DNA of 64,000 bases from Blattamonas nauphoetae. Its lineage: Eukaryota; Preaxostyla; Oxymonadida. The position numbers and the translations under genes were made by a program. This document shows positions 44,701 through 56,400 of the stretch, piece by piece. The stretch spans positions 158,286 to 222,285 of the forward strand of contig JARBJD010000104.1 in NCBI GenBank assembly GCA_033064195.1, in the 5' to 3' direction. Position 1 is the stretch's first letter, and each line of letters begins with the position of its first letter. The notes beneath the pieces were generated by a model. That model saw nothing but the letters and a program-made list of their open reading frames with translations, was not told where the DNA came from and did not search any database.

Positions 44701-47700
44701 CCCCGACAATCACATCCATCTCGTTCACTCGATCACAGTTTTCACCCAACTCAAACATCACATGGTCTGCATTCCTCTCCATCAGACGGCCAACTGAAGT
44801 GACCTCGCTGACTACTCTCAGTCACAGCGAACGTCAATTCGCTATGGGATTCCCAATCATTCTGAATTCCGTTATCTCTCTTGCAGACTCAACTGATATT
44901 GGACTGATGGACGATCGCTCTGTGCCACAGTCTTATAGTTACCTCAAACCAGTCGATTCTGAGTTTATTAGTTGGGGAAAGACACTCCTAATTGACTCGA
45001 TCAAGCTCGTTCATAAATTTCATACCAACCAATCATCTCCATTTGCAGTCTTCTCTCGATCTCTCTCTGGATTCGCCGATCTCGCCAGTCCAATCGGTCT
45101 AACCTGTCAACGCTGTCCAGTGCACCATGAGAGCCGCTCTCTCCCACGCACACGCATGTCAGAATGCCTCTACATCGACCCGGAGCAGCGAGAACTCCGA
45201 AAGACTCTCAAACTTGACGAAAAGCCAACAGACATCTCGTCGTTTGTCAACTCTGAATCAGTCCATCATGTTGGATCTATAGTGGAGACGAGATGGCACT
45301 ACGGGTCAGACGGAATCGCCTCCAATCGATCAGATGGCAGTAAACTGAGTGAGATGGATATTGCTCATCTCAGTGCAAGGGCAGACAAAGATCTGATCGT
45401 CACGTGTGAGAGGAGGGTGGATTGGAGTGGGGATCAGTTCAATTTCGATGATTACTCTCAACAAGTTGATCGCTTTGTCGTCCCACATTCACCAGACGCC
45501 ACCCCAATCATCCTTGACAACCACCGCATCCGCTTCGTCCATTCGAGAAAGTCTTCATTCTTCTTTGAAGTTCATGCATCGTGTATCTGCGATGCTCGCA
45601 TCGAGCGGAGGATGGAAGAGAACTCCGAAACTCGTCTTTGGATGGGTCGATCAGCATCGGAGGTATTCACTGTTCGTGCCAACTATGATCCGCCTGTCAT
45701 CTGGCAGACTGGACTCGCCTCCACGTCGTACGTGTCTGTAGCCATCGTCAACCCGAATCCGTCCCCGTCGCTCATATTCCACGCAGTTTTCTCCGCCACG
45801 CAAGTCAAAGGGGAGACAAATACTCCGAGTTTGGAGATTTCCGGAATGGAGTATAAATTGTACGATGCATCCCATCCCATCATTCTTTCTGTTGGAGATG
45901 CTGTCTGCTCAGTCGCTGTTCCACCGTCCCACGTGTACAACACGTCTTCACTCTCCAACATTCGTCTTGATCCATCCGATCCGAAGTTCAGATTCAGATC
46001 CAAACCAACATGTTCCGTTGTATCGTGGTCGAGCGAGGAGCAGTGGTCTCTACAGTACGTCCCGCCTTCATCACTCCATCCAGACTGGAAGGATGATAAG
46101 AAAACGTATCTCGCCTCGTCCCAAACACTGTCCAGCGCATTCTTCAAATCGTTCTTCAGCCCGCCTCTTGTCTTCATTGTCCCAACCTTGATCGGTCTCT
46201 TCTTTCTGCTCAGCCTGGTCGTGTTCTGCAGGTCAAAGAAAAAGAAACACATCGCAATCGAAGAAATCGAAGAAGACTATCTCCCTCTTTCACGTGGTTA
46301 CCAATCCTCCGAAGTTGAGATGGAATCAGACTCCAATTGTGAGAAAGAGATCGAGACTGAACAAAACATCTCTGAACAGCTCTTTGTTGATGCGATGCAA
46401 AACGAGGGACATGTGAAACTCGACTTCAAAATCGAGATGAATAAGGAGCTCCCATTCGACGAAACGCTTGTGGAGCTCTTCAACCCCACTCCAACTGCTG
46501 TTCTTTCGAACAACGATTCAGCTAACATCAAACCACAAAATGAAACTGTTGTTCAATCATCTGATCTCAACACAACACAGACTAAATCGTTCGTCCCATC
46601 TCCCATTTTCCCCACCTCAAAGCATCAATGGACCCTTCGGAGCAATCCATTCTCCACCCAACTCTCTCTCACCAACTCGGGTGCCCTCTCGTCAGATCGG
46701 TATCAGACTTACACTCTCCCGCATGCCCTCTCCCCCAGCCTCATGGATGACGGTGTGGAAGACTTCACAGATTTCTACAACAATCACAAATATCCGGAAA
46801 GTGGGTGTGATGAGGCAATGGACACTTCGGATGTCCATCATGATCGTGGATATAAAGGATTTCAAAGCGAGAGCGAGCCTTCGGAAGGTCTTCCAGACCA
46901 TAATGAGGAGAAGGATGTTCGGAATAATGACAGTGAATCGAACGAGAATGAAGGAATGGAAGCAAATCAAACCACCCCAAAGAAGTCGAGGAAGATGAAA
47001 CGAGTGAAGAAGAAAGGTTCAACTAACCTTCAGAAGAGGAGATCAGCCAAAACGAAAGATATCAACACGACCCCCACCCATCAGCGTGTTCAACAAGCTC
47101 CAAACACAACATCGCCAAAGAGACGCAAGATTGTCACGGAGCGATATTTGACTGACCGAACTCTTCTTGTGACCTTCCAAGATCTCACCCTCAATGCGAA
47201 CAAGCTCAAGAAGGTGAAGCTCGAACAAGAAGAGCGACTGAGAAACGGCCTTTGGGTGAAAACCAAGCAGAAGACAGTGAGCTACAGAACTGTCTCGGTG
47301 AACAGTCGCCGAGATGAAATGACTTCGGACACACTCTCAATTCCAGCACCGAGTTTAACGACGAAGACTGGCCGAAGGTTGAAGTCTCGAAATCAGAAGA
47401 TGACAGTTGAAGCAATGACGGCACCAACACCACAGAAGCAATCAGGCAAGCAGAGATCGGTCAGTTTGTATCGACTCCCGTCTTCAGCCTCCAAAGTCAG
47501 GAACCATTCGAAAAGCAAACTTGCCTCATCATCGAAACTGAAAACAACCCCAACCAAATCTCGACATCGGGAAGCAGAGAGCAACCCCCAGCGTTCTTCT
47601 CCTCAAAATTCGGAACAGTTTAATCCCAAGAAAACGGAGGTTTGTTCCATTTACAGCGCACAAGACAACCCTGACCAAGAAAGTGATTTCGACAGTCTCG

Positions 47701-49130
47701 ACTGTTCCAACCCGCAAACCCTCCGATCTGTCTCGCATCTTGACGGGGTCTCAAACCAGCAGATGATGTCTCCGACGCCCATTCAGCCGAGATGCAATTC
47801 GGTGTTGCTGCCCAATGCTAATCAGATTCAAGGAAAGTGGATGGCTGGTTCAAGAGGCAGCTCAGCACAAACTGATCCCAACAGATACCGAGACCAAGAT
47901 GAGAAAGCGTTCTTCTCTCCATTAAACTCACAGTGTTCATCTGACAAAGCGTTCGATGTAGAGAATACACCCGCTGTTCCTCTCTTCCTCCCATCTGAAA
48001 ACCAGAAGTATGACTCATTGCGAACTCCCCCACAATCTCCTCGGACGACGATAGGCCCGATCCCCCGCGTGTTTGTGGAAGAAGGAAGTGAGCAGGATGA
48101 CACTTCAAGAAACGACGATGACCCGTCGCCTCTCTCGCCATCGGCAGAGACAGAGACAGACGACCCAAATACACAACAAGACACACCAACATCAGCTCCG
48201 GAATTGAATGAACTCGTCGTCACACCGATTCCAGTCGTCTCCATCCCAAAATTCCCACTCGCTGTCATCTCATCGGTGACATGCTCAAATTGCCACAAAC
48301 TCCCAGCGACACGAACGTGTATGTGTGCTGATTGTCTTCCATCTCGTGATCTCTGCCGTCATTGCTCTGCGACTCTTCACACTCAGGCGAGTCAATCCGA
48401 CCAAAATGGTAGCAAGATCGAACAATCGAAGAAACAAGCACCAAAACGTTTTCTGACCACATCGGTAGTCCTCACGTTCGCTCTTTCGTTCCAAAAATGG
48501 GCGGAAAAAGACGCTCGATCGAGCGAGAAGTCAACTCTCACAATTCCTTTCTTCAAACGCCGTAAAGGGCGTCTTTCCCCAACCATCAAACCAATCAACC
48601 AGCATCATTTGATGGTGTGTGAGAATCTGTCGTGTCCACACCACACCACACGCAGAACACACAATCAAAATCTCAAGGATGGTCTGGATCTGATGGATGA
48701 GGACATCTCCACGCACCCGTACCTCTTCCAGTGTTCTCATTGTCAGACTGTCCTCTGCTACCACTGCTACGGCATCCACACCCAAAAACTTCATTCTGAC
48801 CATCACGAAGAGTACTTCATCGATCCCCCTCGTGTTCTCCTTCGCTGTGATATCTGCGAATTGTACGAGGCTGATCGAATCTCCCAACATCGAAAGAATC
48901 CAAACGAACATCCGGAATGGATGACACTCGAGCCGTCTCGATCGATCCTTGCCAAGATAGCACCGTCTCTGAAGTCGTGCGGGCTGAGGATCTCCGACAA
49001 CGAGGGACCATCCATCGTCTGCGGGCGGTGTGACGTTTCACTTTCGAAGCGCAATGAAACAAAGTCTGGGAAATTAAGTAGCTTACTCCCGCATTTTCGT
49101 ATCTCTCAATTTTCGTTTTCTTTCCGTTAA
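41761..49130 (+). CDS. Giant single-pass membrane protein with cysteine-rich cytoplasmic tail
   Basis: Proposed exons 41761-41843, 41875-42133, 42167-42812 and 42865-49130 (introns 31, 33 and 52 nt) sum to 2,417 codons. The first exon starts with a hydrophobic stretch (MLLIHIPLLKVHLL) that may be a signal peptide; it is the least certain part, the frame from 41875 on being solid. The ectodomain (~1,400 residues) is rich in N-glycosylation sequons; around residues 545-640 it has a concanavalin/LamG-like beta pattern (QQLYHGAVMGNNGSLYFFLN). A membrane helix (VFIVPTLIGLFFLLSLVVF, ~1,425) is followed by a KKKK stop-transfer. The ~970-residue tail is Ser/Lys-rich with a CSNCHKLPATRTCMCADC B-box-like cluster near 2,135 and a second Cys/His cluster (CSHCQTVLCYHCYGIHTQ) near 2,300. 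A splice at 49076 could replace the last residues. Function unknown; a surface receptor or adhesin is plausible. Confidence 0.72.
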
Positions 49131-49173
49131 TCACATCATATTTCGTTGAAAATTTAGAACAGACACTCTGACT

Positions 49174-49598
49174 GAAATGGCGGGATGTCGAGATGATTCA
49201 ATTCGAGGAATCCTGAAAATCCAGATGGACGGATCATGGGATGACGATGCACGAGATGGAGAGCGAAGACGCCAGAACTCCAAAAATATGTGATGTCATC
49301 GCAGGGCCAGAAGAGCTCGTCGTCGCGCTTTTCGACTCAGTCGGCAGCGAGCAGACTGACGGACGGAACTCAGAACTACGCAGACCGGCTGGAGTTTCAG
49401 AAAATGGCAGCGGAGCAGCTTCGGCAGCAGGCTGAGCTGAACGAATGCACATTCCAGCCAAACATTGGACACCCGAAGAAGGAGGGAAGGAGACACGTGC
49501 CTCCAAAGGACGAAAAAGTGGGGACGCCGTCAAAGCAAATGAAAGGGAAAGCATCGCATGGTGAACTGAACAAGGCGAAACTCAGGTTGAAATCTTAA
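49174..49598 (+). CDS. Small basic protein, possibly cytoskeletal; model uncertain
   Basis: From ATG 49293 a 101-codon frame reads QNYADRLEFQKMAAEQLRQQ then AELNECTFQPNI and a Lys-rich tail. The 'ECTFQP.I' ending of a charged helix is common in flagellar and cytoskeletal coiled-coil proteins of protists. An upstream ATG at 49175 in another frame (MAGCRDDSIRGILK...) runs to a stop at 49292, so an undetected intron or a two-part model is possible. It may also be the last exon of a longer gene. Confidence 0.35.
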
Positions 49599-49828
49599 CT
49601 TGTTTTCTTGTTTTCTCACTTCACTTAGGTTTTTCTCATCTCTTGATTTGATGCTGTGTTGATTTATGTTTTGAAAAGTGAGGAGGGTTGATGAAATGAA
49701 AAGAGAACTGTCAAGTGGGAAGTAGAGTGGAAGATGGGAGTGGAGGTGTGTTTGGTTAAGGGAGGGTTAGACAAAGTGAGAAGAATTGAGGGCCTGATAA
49801 TGGACGAACTGGGAAGACGAAAAACAAG

Positions 49829-49901
49829 CTCGATGTAGTCTAGTCGGCTAGGATAGAAGACTCTCACTCTTCAGACCCGGGTTCGATTCCCGGCATCGAG
49901 G
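49829..49901 (+). tRNA. tRNA-Glu (anticodon CTC)
   Basis: Perfect 7-bp acceptor stem (CTCGATG pairing with CATCGAG), D arm TAGTCTAGTCGGCTAGGATA, anticodon stem GAAGA/TCTTC with loop CTCTCAC giving anticodon CTC (49863-49865), and a T arm CCGGG-TTCGATT-CCCGG. Box A and box B promoter elements are intact. No intron and no encoded CCA. A T-run follows at 49906 that can serve as the Pol III terminator. It sits exactly at the left end of the retroelement. Confidence 0.93.
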
Positions 49902-49905
49902 TTCG

Positions 49906-49911
49906 TTTTTT
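49906..49911 (+). terminator. Pol III terminator of tRNA-Glu
   Basis: Six T residues begin five nucleotides after the discriminator base; more T-runs follow at 49915-49935. Confidence 0.6.
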
Positions 49912-49968
49912 CGCCTTTTTGCACCCCTTTTTGCACTCTCCGTGCTCTAACTAACGTTTTCCGAGAAA

Positions 49969-51054
49969 ATGGAGTCTCCACATCAAGATCTGACCGAAAA
50001 AAGTGTCGATCATGTTGATCGCACCAAAGCCGGTCAATATGGCACTCTCCCTCCTCATGACCACGATCAACCGCGCAAAAATGCCTCGCCTGAGAACTGC
50101 ACCTCTTCTTTTTCTCATACACTGCCTTCGACACCCCCAACCAACCCCTCCCAACACGATGCTCCAAACTCCACACACCACCCACCCCTCACCTCACCAA
50201 CCCGCATTTCTTCAGTTATCTTTTCGCAGGAAGCAGACACCTCCTTCTCTGCAGCTATTCCGTCGATACGAACACAGTCCAGACAACTTTCATCTTGTCA
50301 ATCCAACTATCGTTCATTTACCCCCGCATCGGCCAAACAAGCCGTATCACTCGATTCCTATCCATATTCTTCATCCCATCAACAGCGTCACTATCTTCCC
50401 AGATCCCCCTATCCTCGGAATGTCCATTCGAATCGGATCGTTCTCTCTTCCCCAACCCGTCAACAAAACTCGTCTACCCTCCCCTCTGACGATGCGAAAC
50501 AAGATCCTTGGTGGGGATCGGGACTGGCTCCTTCCAGTTTCCACCCATCCACCACCCCTCAACTGCCCTCACCCGACCGTCCCCCACGACCACCTAAATA
50601 CCCCCAACCGCCCCGACAACTCACTCTCCGACGCTCCAGCATGGAGAGAGAGGAGGAGGCCTTCGACGAAAGTCACAACGAACCAACCATCAGCGAAGCA
50701 ACAAAAGAAAGAAAAACGAACAAAAATTCCGAGCGATTCGGACTACAAAAGATGATTGGTTCGATTGGAAACTTCTTCTCGTCCAGAGCAAAGAAAAAAG
50801 AAAAATCACAACAGCAACTGGACAACCCCATCGCTCAGCCCAGAGCCGAAACCTCAAAGAAGGACGAAGAGGCCACTTCAATTCAGGTGGGAAGGGAAGA
50901 TGATCAGGAGGAAGGAGAAACAGTAGAGGAGGAAGGAGAGACAGGAAACTTTCAAAGCAGAACAGAGGAAGAGGAGAACACCAACCAATCTTCTATCCAA
51001 CCAAACTCTTCAGTCGAATCCACGCATTCGCCCCCATCCTCCCAATTCAGCTGA
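49969..51054 (+). CDS. Retroelement ORF1, Pro/Ser-rich
   Basis: 361 codons starting MESPHQDLTEKS. The first ~200 residues are Pro/Ser/His/Thr-rich and disordered; the rest is charged (Glu/Lys/Gln). No zinc knuckle or RRM was recognised. The same start (ATGGAGTCTCCA, with the same upstream T-rich leader) recurs at 57278, which marks it as the conserved head of the element family. Confidence 0.55.
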   Translation: MESPHQDLTEKSVDHVDRTKAGQYGTLPPHDHDQPRKNASPENCTSSFSHTLPSTPPTNPSQHDAPNSTHHPPLTSPTRISSVIFSQEADTSFSAAIPSIRTQSRQLSSCQSNYRSFTPASAKQAVSLDSYPYSSSHQQRHYLPRSPYPRNVHSNRIVLSSPTRQQNSSTLPSDDAKQDPWWGSGLAPSSFHPSTTPQLPSPDRPPRPPKYPQPPRQLTLRRSSMEREEEAFDESHNEPTISEATKERKTNKNSERFGLQKMIGSIGNFFSSRAKKKEKSQQQLDNPIAQPRAETSKKDEEATSIQVGREDDQEEGETVEEEGETGNFQSRTEEEENTNQSSIQPNSSVESTHSPPSSQFS

Positions 51055-53787
51055 AAAGAACGCTTCGTCAACGGGACCCGGTGACAAAGCAAGCAATCAC
51101 CGGGAACCGCCTCAAATCGAACTTTTCACACCCACTCAACTCAACATCCTCCCAAACTCCCAAAGAAAGACAGAAACAATCCCCAAAACTCCCAAACCGT
51201 CGCCGTCCCCCAAAACGAGTCGGAAAATCACCAGTTCCGATCCATCAACCTCCTCTCACTCCAATCAGTCCATTACCTCTCGTATACGACTCAGACATCG
51301 CAAACCAATTCCAAATGAGATTAAAGAGTGAGACAGGGAGGGAGAGACAGAAACAGAAAGAAAGAAGGGCAGAAAGAAACCTCAACTCGACAGCGAATCA
51401 AACGATACCTCCGACTCAGAAAATCAGTCCCTTGGGTCCATTAGGAGTAGAAAGAGAGATTGTCCCACGCCGGCCTCTTCCTCTTCACAGGAAGAATCCA
51501 CAACCTCGGCATCCAACCAAACACTCTCTCAACAGCCAAACAGCACCAATTACCAATCAAATGACAATACATCTGCAAAACTGGAACAGTAGTCATTTCA
51601 ACTCAAAAAGTGACCGGAAGGAGGAACGGAAACGGAGGAACAGAAGAAAATCGAGAAGAGACAAAGACAAGTCGAACAACTCAAGAATCATATCCTCAGA
51701 AGAGTCAAAGCAACACCAATAGCTGAAAGCTCAACGCAAACCGAAGCAACGAACCCACAACAACTCAAAAGACAGGAAACGTCCAGATGACAATGGACAG
51801 CTTCTTTGAGGTCCAAAAGCGAACAAGCCCTCCTCTAGAGCAAACCGAACCACCCCTTCCACCACACATCGTCAACCAACTCTATCAACCAACGTTCATC
51901 ACAAACAACATCGACTTCACCAACTCCTTCAACTCCACCACCAACATATTCACAGTGTCGCAACCGACGATGAACATGTTCTTCGAAACGGAAGAGGAGG
52001 GAATGGCGAAAGATGAATGGGAAATAGAATGGCTCGGAGGGACATCGACTCAAACGGAATCCAAGAAGATGAACAAGCCAAACAATACCAATACGAGAAC
52101 GACTTCATCAGAAAGAGGGACATCGCACTCAATTGGGAATGGCAACATGGGAATTCGCCTGAGATGGGATTTACAACAGAACACTTTGGGAAAACGGAGA
52201 ATGAAACTGAAATGAGCGGGAAAAGGGAATGTGGGACAGATACGATGGTGAAAGTGGAGAGCGGGCTGGATATGATTGGGAAAGTGGAGAGCGAGTCAGT
52301 TGCGATTAGGAAAGTAGAGAGCAGGACAGATTCGATTGGGACAGTGGAGAGCGGGTCAGAAATGATGAAGAAAGTGGAGAGCGAGTCAGATACAACGGGA
52401 AAGTGGAGAGCGAGTCAGTTGCGATTAGGAAAGTAGAGAGCAGGACAGATTCGATTGGGACAGTGGAGAGCGGGTCAGAAATGATGAAGAAAGTGGAGAG
52501 CGAGTCGTCACAACGGGAAAGTGGAGAGCGGGTCAGATGGGATTGGGAAAGCGAAGAGCGAGTCAGTTGCGATTGGGAAAGTGGAGAGCGGGTCAGATAC
52601 AACGGGGAAAGTGGAGAGCGGGCCAGATACAACGGGGAAAGTGGAGAGCAGGTCAGTGACAAGGGGAAAGTAGAAAACGGAACCAGATCGATTGAACGAA
52701 TGGAAGGTGAACGGGACAAGCTCACGAGTGTGAAGATGAATTTGAACGAACCAATCAAAAGGAAAGAAAACAGAACTACACCTCTGACATTCCAGGGCAA
52801 TCCGAAACAAAGATACAAGCCGACACGGACGACTGGCTTTCAAAACTCGAAAGGGCCGCAGCGGAGGACACACTCCCCATCACCCAAGCCCGGAAAGACA
52901 AACACCCCAACAAAAGGAGTTGAAAAGAATCTGGACAGTTCTTTCCAGGAACAGCTGGAGGAGTTGGTGAACCGAAGGAAGGAGGTGGAGAACATGTGGA
53001 TGAGTCGGAAACTCAGTGTGAAGCAGGTAGAAGATAGAAAGGGTCTGATGACAGTCAATCGAACAGAGATTGCAGGGAATGTGAAGAGCGGTGAGGAAGC
53101 GAATCAAAGAGAGGATGAGAAGCTTCTGAGCTGGGTGAAGATGCTCATAGAGACAATGAAGATCTGGAACAGCATCAACTTCAAGAAGCTGATGGGAAAC
53201 CTTGAGTTGAAGGAGGGCCAAACTTTTGGAGGACAAAGAGATGGGGAGAAGACAAAGTGATGAAAGTTGAATCGCTTGCAACCGCGACGATCCGAAAGCT
53301 CCTGCCAATCCTTGGCATCGCTCCAAACACATCCCTCCCTAATTACATCCTCCATCTCCCATTGAACGAACTCTCTCGCGAACACATTGAACTCATCAAC
53401 ACCCACACAACGACTAGCACAGAATACACATTCGTGATTGCGAAAGCATGGAACCGAATCAAAGCGCCAGAAAGAAGATTGGACAGCCTGTCACGCTGAG
53501 AGAGAAAGAGTTCGCTCACTCCAAGGCACTTCAGTCACTCGATCCGTCCGAAGGACACAGCCTCCCAACACAGTCCAAATCCCAATCCCGACATTCAAGC
53601 AACCACAAGAAGCCTCACATCTCCGCCCAGCAGACCTCCCACCATTCAACCCAACGAATGGCTACACAAGTTGGAGTGAAGACCTAACGACACAGCATCT
53701 TCACGGAGGTAGGACGCCCACCTCCTCTCCAAAGCAAACGATCGCCTCGCAGACACAAACTGGTCGCGAGAGGAGATAGATGAGCTG
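51055..53787 (+). pseudogene. Retroelement middle region, broken frames
   Basis: Open stretches in alternating frames (about 51081-51722, 51787-52215, 52403-53260, 53257-53499) encode basic, Lys/Gln/Ser-rich low-complexity sequence, then a helical segment just before the RT. It probably was one long coding region with ORF1 or the RT. It contains the 30-bp repeat array at 52,240-52,670. Confidence 0.4.
52240..52670 (+). repeat. In-frame 30-bp minisatellite (KVES repeats)
   Basis: About 14 imperfect units of 27-30 bp with core aaagtggagagcgggtcag, encoding a 10-residue KVESxS-type unit. A block of about 100 bp containing three units occurs twice (near 52,290 and 52,415), showing recent unequal exchange. 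Some units are 29 or 27 bp and shift or keep frame. Confidence 0.8.
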
Positions 53788-55900
53788 ATGTGGAAGCTGT
53801 CGTCGATCCCGTCAGAGCTGAAAGCCAGAACGCACAAACCAAAGAGGAAGACCGAAGAGAGGACAGTGAGGCCGAGCCAAGAAGAGACATTGAACCGAGC
53901 AGTGAAGAAGTGGGAGAACTTGGTGGCAAGAGGGAAGACGAGCTCCATCACGAAAGAGATCGAGGACATGAATGCCGGTCGCACACAGTCACTCTCCTTC
54001 GACGAAGTGAAGCAAAGAATCACAGCCCTCCACAACGATGAGGACAGGAAGGCCCTCTATCTCAGTGTCAACAGGAGGACAAGGGAACAAGTGCGCAGTG
54101 GAGAGAAACTGGAGATCAGGAACGCGACCAATGGTCTCAACTCGAACTCCACACCCTCGCTCGACGGCCTCACAGCTGAGTTCGTCAAGAGATGCTGCCG
54201 AAACGACAAGATCGTGGAGGACCAATTGGGCAATCTCATCTCTCTGCCTCGAAAGGAACTATCTCCCTCAAGCGTGGTGCGTGTGCAGGATGGTCGGGAT
54301 CCCGAAAACAGATGGGAAGATCAGACCGATCGCTGTCCAACACACCTTGCGGAAACTTATGGCTCGCCTACTCCTCGAACGGAACAAGGGTTGGTTGCAG
54401 AGGCACACCTCCCAAGACAAGTCAGGGTGGGTGTGAGGAACGGCAGGAGCGTGGTTGTTGATGCGGTGGAGCATGCCATCGACGAGGCAATCCAACAGAG
54501 AACCACACAGTTCATCGTCATGCTTGACATGTCCAATGCCTTTCAGAATGTCCGAAGACAACAACTCCTCAACAAGCTGGCAGACATCGAGGACTACGAC
54601 GCTGAACTCTTGCACTTCATCAGAAATTCCTTCGAGCAAGAGACCCTCATCCTCAGTCGAGGCGAGGAGACAGCAGCGATCCCAAACAGCCGCGGTGTCC
54701 AGCAGGGATGTCCACTATCTCCATCCCTCTTTGCCTTCTACATCACTGAACCAATGAGGCAAGCTGAAGCTGGCGGAGCAACGGCATGGGGTTACCTCGA
54801 CGACCTTGTCCTCATGGCGAACTCGGAAGCCCAACTCAACCGCAGCCTGACCAAGCTCTCAACATCCCTCACTGCACACGGCCTCACCCTCAATCCAACG
54901 AAGACGGTCATCATGTCAGTCGTCGATGGCGTCCCCTCAACCAAACCGATCAACGTGCTCGGTCACTCCTCGAACATCGGCCAAGCTTCTTGGTACGATC
55001 GTGACCAACGACCAGCAAACCAGAGACAACTTCTTCATGGAGCGAGTGGAGAGAATCAAGTCGACGCTTCCCAAGGTCTCCCTCCTCAGTCACCAAGCAC
55101 ACTTGCATCTCCTCCGTCAATCCATCTCCTCCAAACCCCTTCACATCCTCGCCACCACCTTCATCTCAGAGGAAGCCCTCATCTCCGCAGACACCACCAT
55201 CACCTCCCACCTCTCAAATCTCTTCAACATCCCTGATGCCCAACAGTTCCTCATCCACCTCCCAATCAAAGAAGGAGGACTCGGCATCCCCTCATTCGTT
55301 CAGACAGCCCTTCCATCACTCATCTGTTCACACGCATCGCTCCACCCAGAGATGTGGGAAGCCGATCACATCCAGAGAGCGAAGGTCGACCTCGAGTCAA
55401 GGGACACACAACCATCCTTCTCGACTTCGAAACCAGTAATGAGGATGATCACACACTTGACGAAGGAAGAGTACGATGCAGCGAGACAGGGTCAGAAGCA
55501 GTTGAGAGAGCTCATGACGAAGGAGGAAACAGCAGCGAAGCTGTCATTGCTGTCCGTCCACCAACAGAACAAGCACAATGTGATCAAGTCAGCTGAGAAT
55601 CAGAAGTGGCGGTCCACACTTCCAGTAGACAGGTACCACAAGATAAACAACAACGTCTTCAGGTGCGCGCTGGACAATCTCTTTCTGAAACCTCCCTCTC
55701 CTTCTCGGAGGCCACCCGTTTCAACATGGACTCCAACCCACACACACACGCACCCACCCAACTCCGTTGTCCTGCATGCCAGTGTGAAATGCTGGAAGAC
55801 CACGCCGGCTGCTGCAAGCGAACCAGCAGTGAGAGACTCGCAAGGCATCACGCCATCAAGTTCCTGCTTGCGCAGACACTCAAGGAGATCCCGTCAATCA
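53788..55900 (+). pseudogene. Retroelement reverse transcriptase with frame changes
   Basis: Reverse-transcriptase motifs are present in order: KTDGKIRPIAVQHTLRKL (fingers), FIVMLDMSNAFQNV (motif A, catalytic Asp), GVQQGCPLSPSLFAFYI (motif B), GYLDDLVLMANSE (motif C, YLDD catalytic pair), then thumb helices ending with LPIKEGGLGIPSF. The motifs alternate between two frames: the fingers segment around 54,290-54,410 and the thumb after ~54,970 are in one, the palm in the other. At least three shifts are therefore needed, so this copy is probably dead. Confidence 0.75.
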
Positions 55901-56400
55901 CTGTGAGAACCGAGACCAAGATGGGAAGAGACGATGAAGATGCAAATGAAGAAGCAAACACAATAGCCGATCTTCAACTCAGAGTCACCACTGGCTACAC
56001 CAAACACCGCTTCGTCCGAGACATCCTCGGAATCAAAGACGATGGCCAAAGGATCCTTGAGTTCGGACTTGATCTCGTGATACCACAAGACTTCACAAGC
56101 AGATCACACACACAGAGAGGGATGATGGACCCGAAAGGCAGAGTCAAGGAAGCAGAGAGGAAGAAGGAAAGGAAGTACAGCAGAGCGGGCCAAAGCCACA
56201 CAGTCATCGGCATTGGCTTGAGCGACCACGGCCACTCAGGCCCCAACGCCTCACTCTTCTTCGACTTCATCAAACAGCTTGCTATCGAAAGGAAGATACC
56301 CAACCACTCCCACCTTCTTCACCCAAGTATCAGTCATCATGGAACTCGTTCGCTCCCACATGGAACAGACATACATCAAGACGCTCAGCCATCTTGCTAG
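55606..56400 (+). CDS. Retroelement C-terminal zinc finger and restriction-like endonuclease region
   Basis: One 264-codon frame contains LRCPACQCEMLEDHAGCCKR (a Cys2-His-Cys finger) followed by ARHHAIKFLLAQTLKEIP, a VRTE strand, and NTIADLQLRV. The order finger, RH helix, acid-bearing strands matches the PD-(D/E)XK-like endonuclease that follows the RT in R2- and Genie-type LINEs and nicks the chromosomal target. It joins the RT by a frame change near 55,680 and continues in another frame after ~56,280. Confidence 0.55.
   Translation: MAVHTSSRQVPQDKQQRLQVRAGQSLSETSLSFSEATRFNMDSNPHTHAPTQLRCPACQCEMLEDHAGCCKRTSSERLARHHAIKFLLAQTLKEIPSITVRTETKMGRDDEDANEEANTIADLQLRVTTGYTKHRFVRDILGIKDDGQRILEFGLDLVIPQDFTSRSHTQRGMMDPKGRVKEAERKKERKYSRAGQSHTVIGIGLSDHGHSGPNASLFFDFIKQLAIERKIPNHSHLLHPSISHHGTRSLPHGTDIHQDAQPSC

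Noticed and set aside
49241..49435. A 64-codon frame (MTMHEMESEDARTPK...) overlapping the small basic protein
   Set aside because: The alternative frame ending in ECTFQPNI has the more convincing helical composition; not excluded but weaker.
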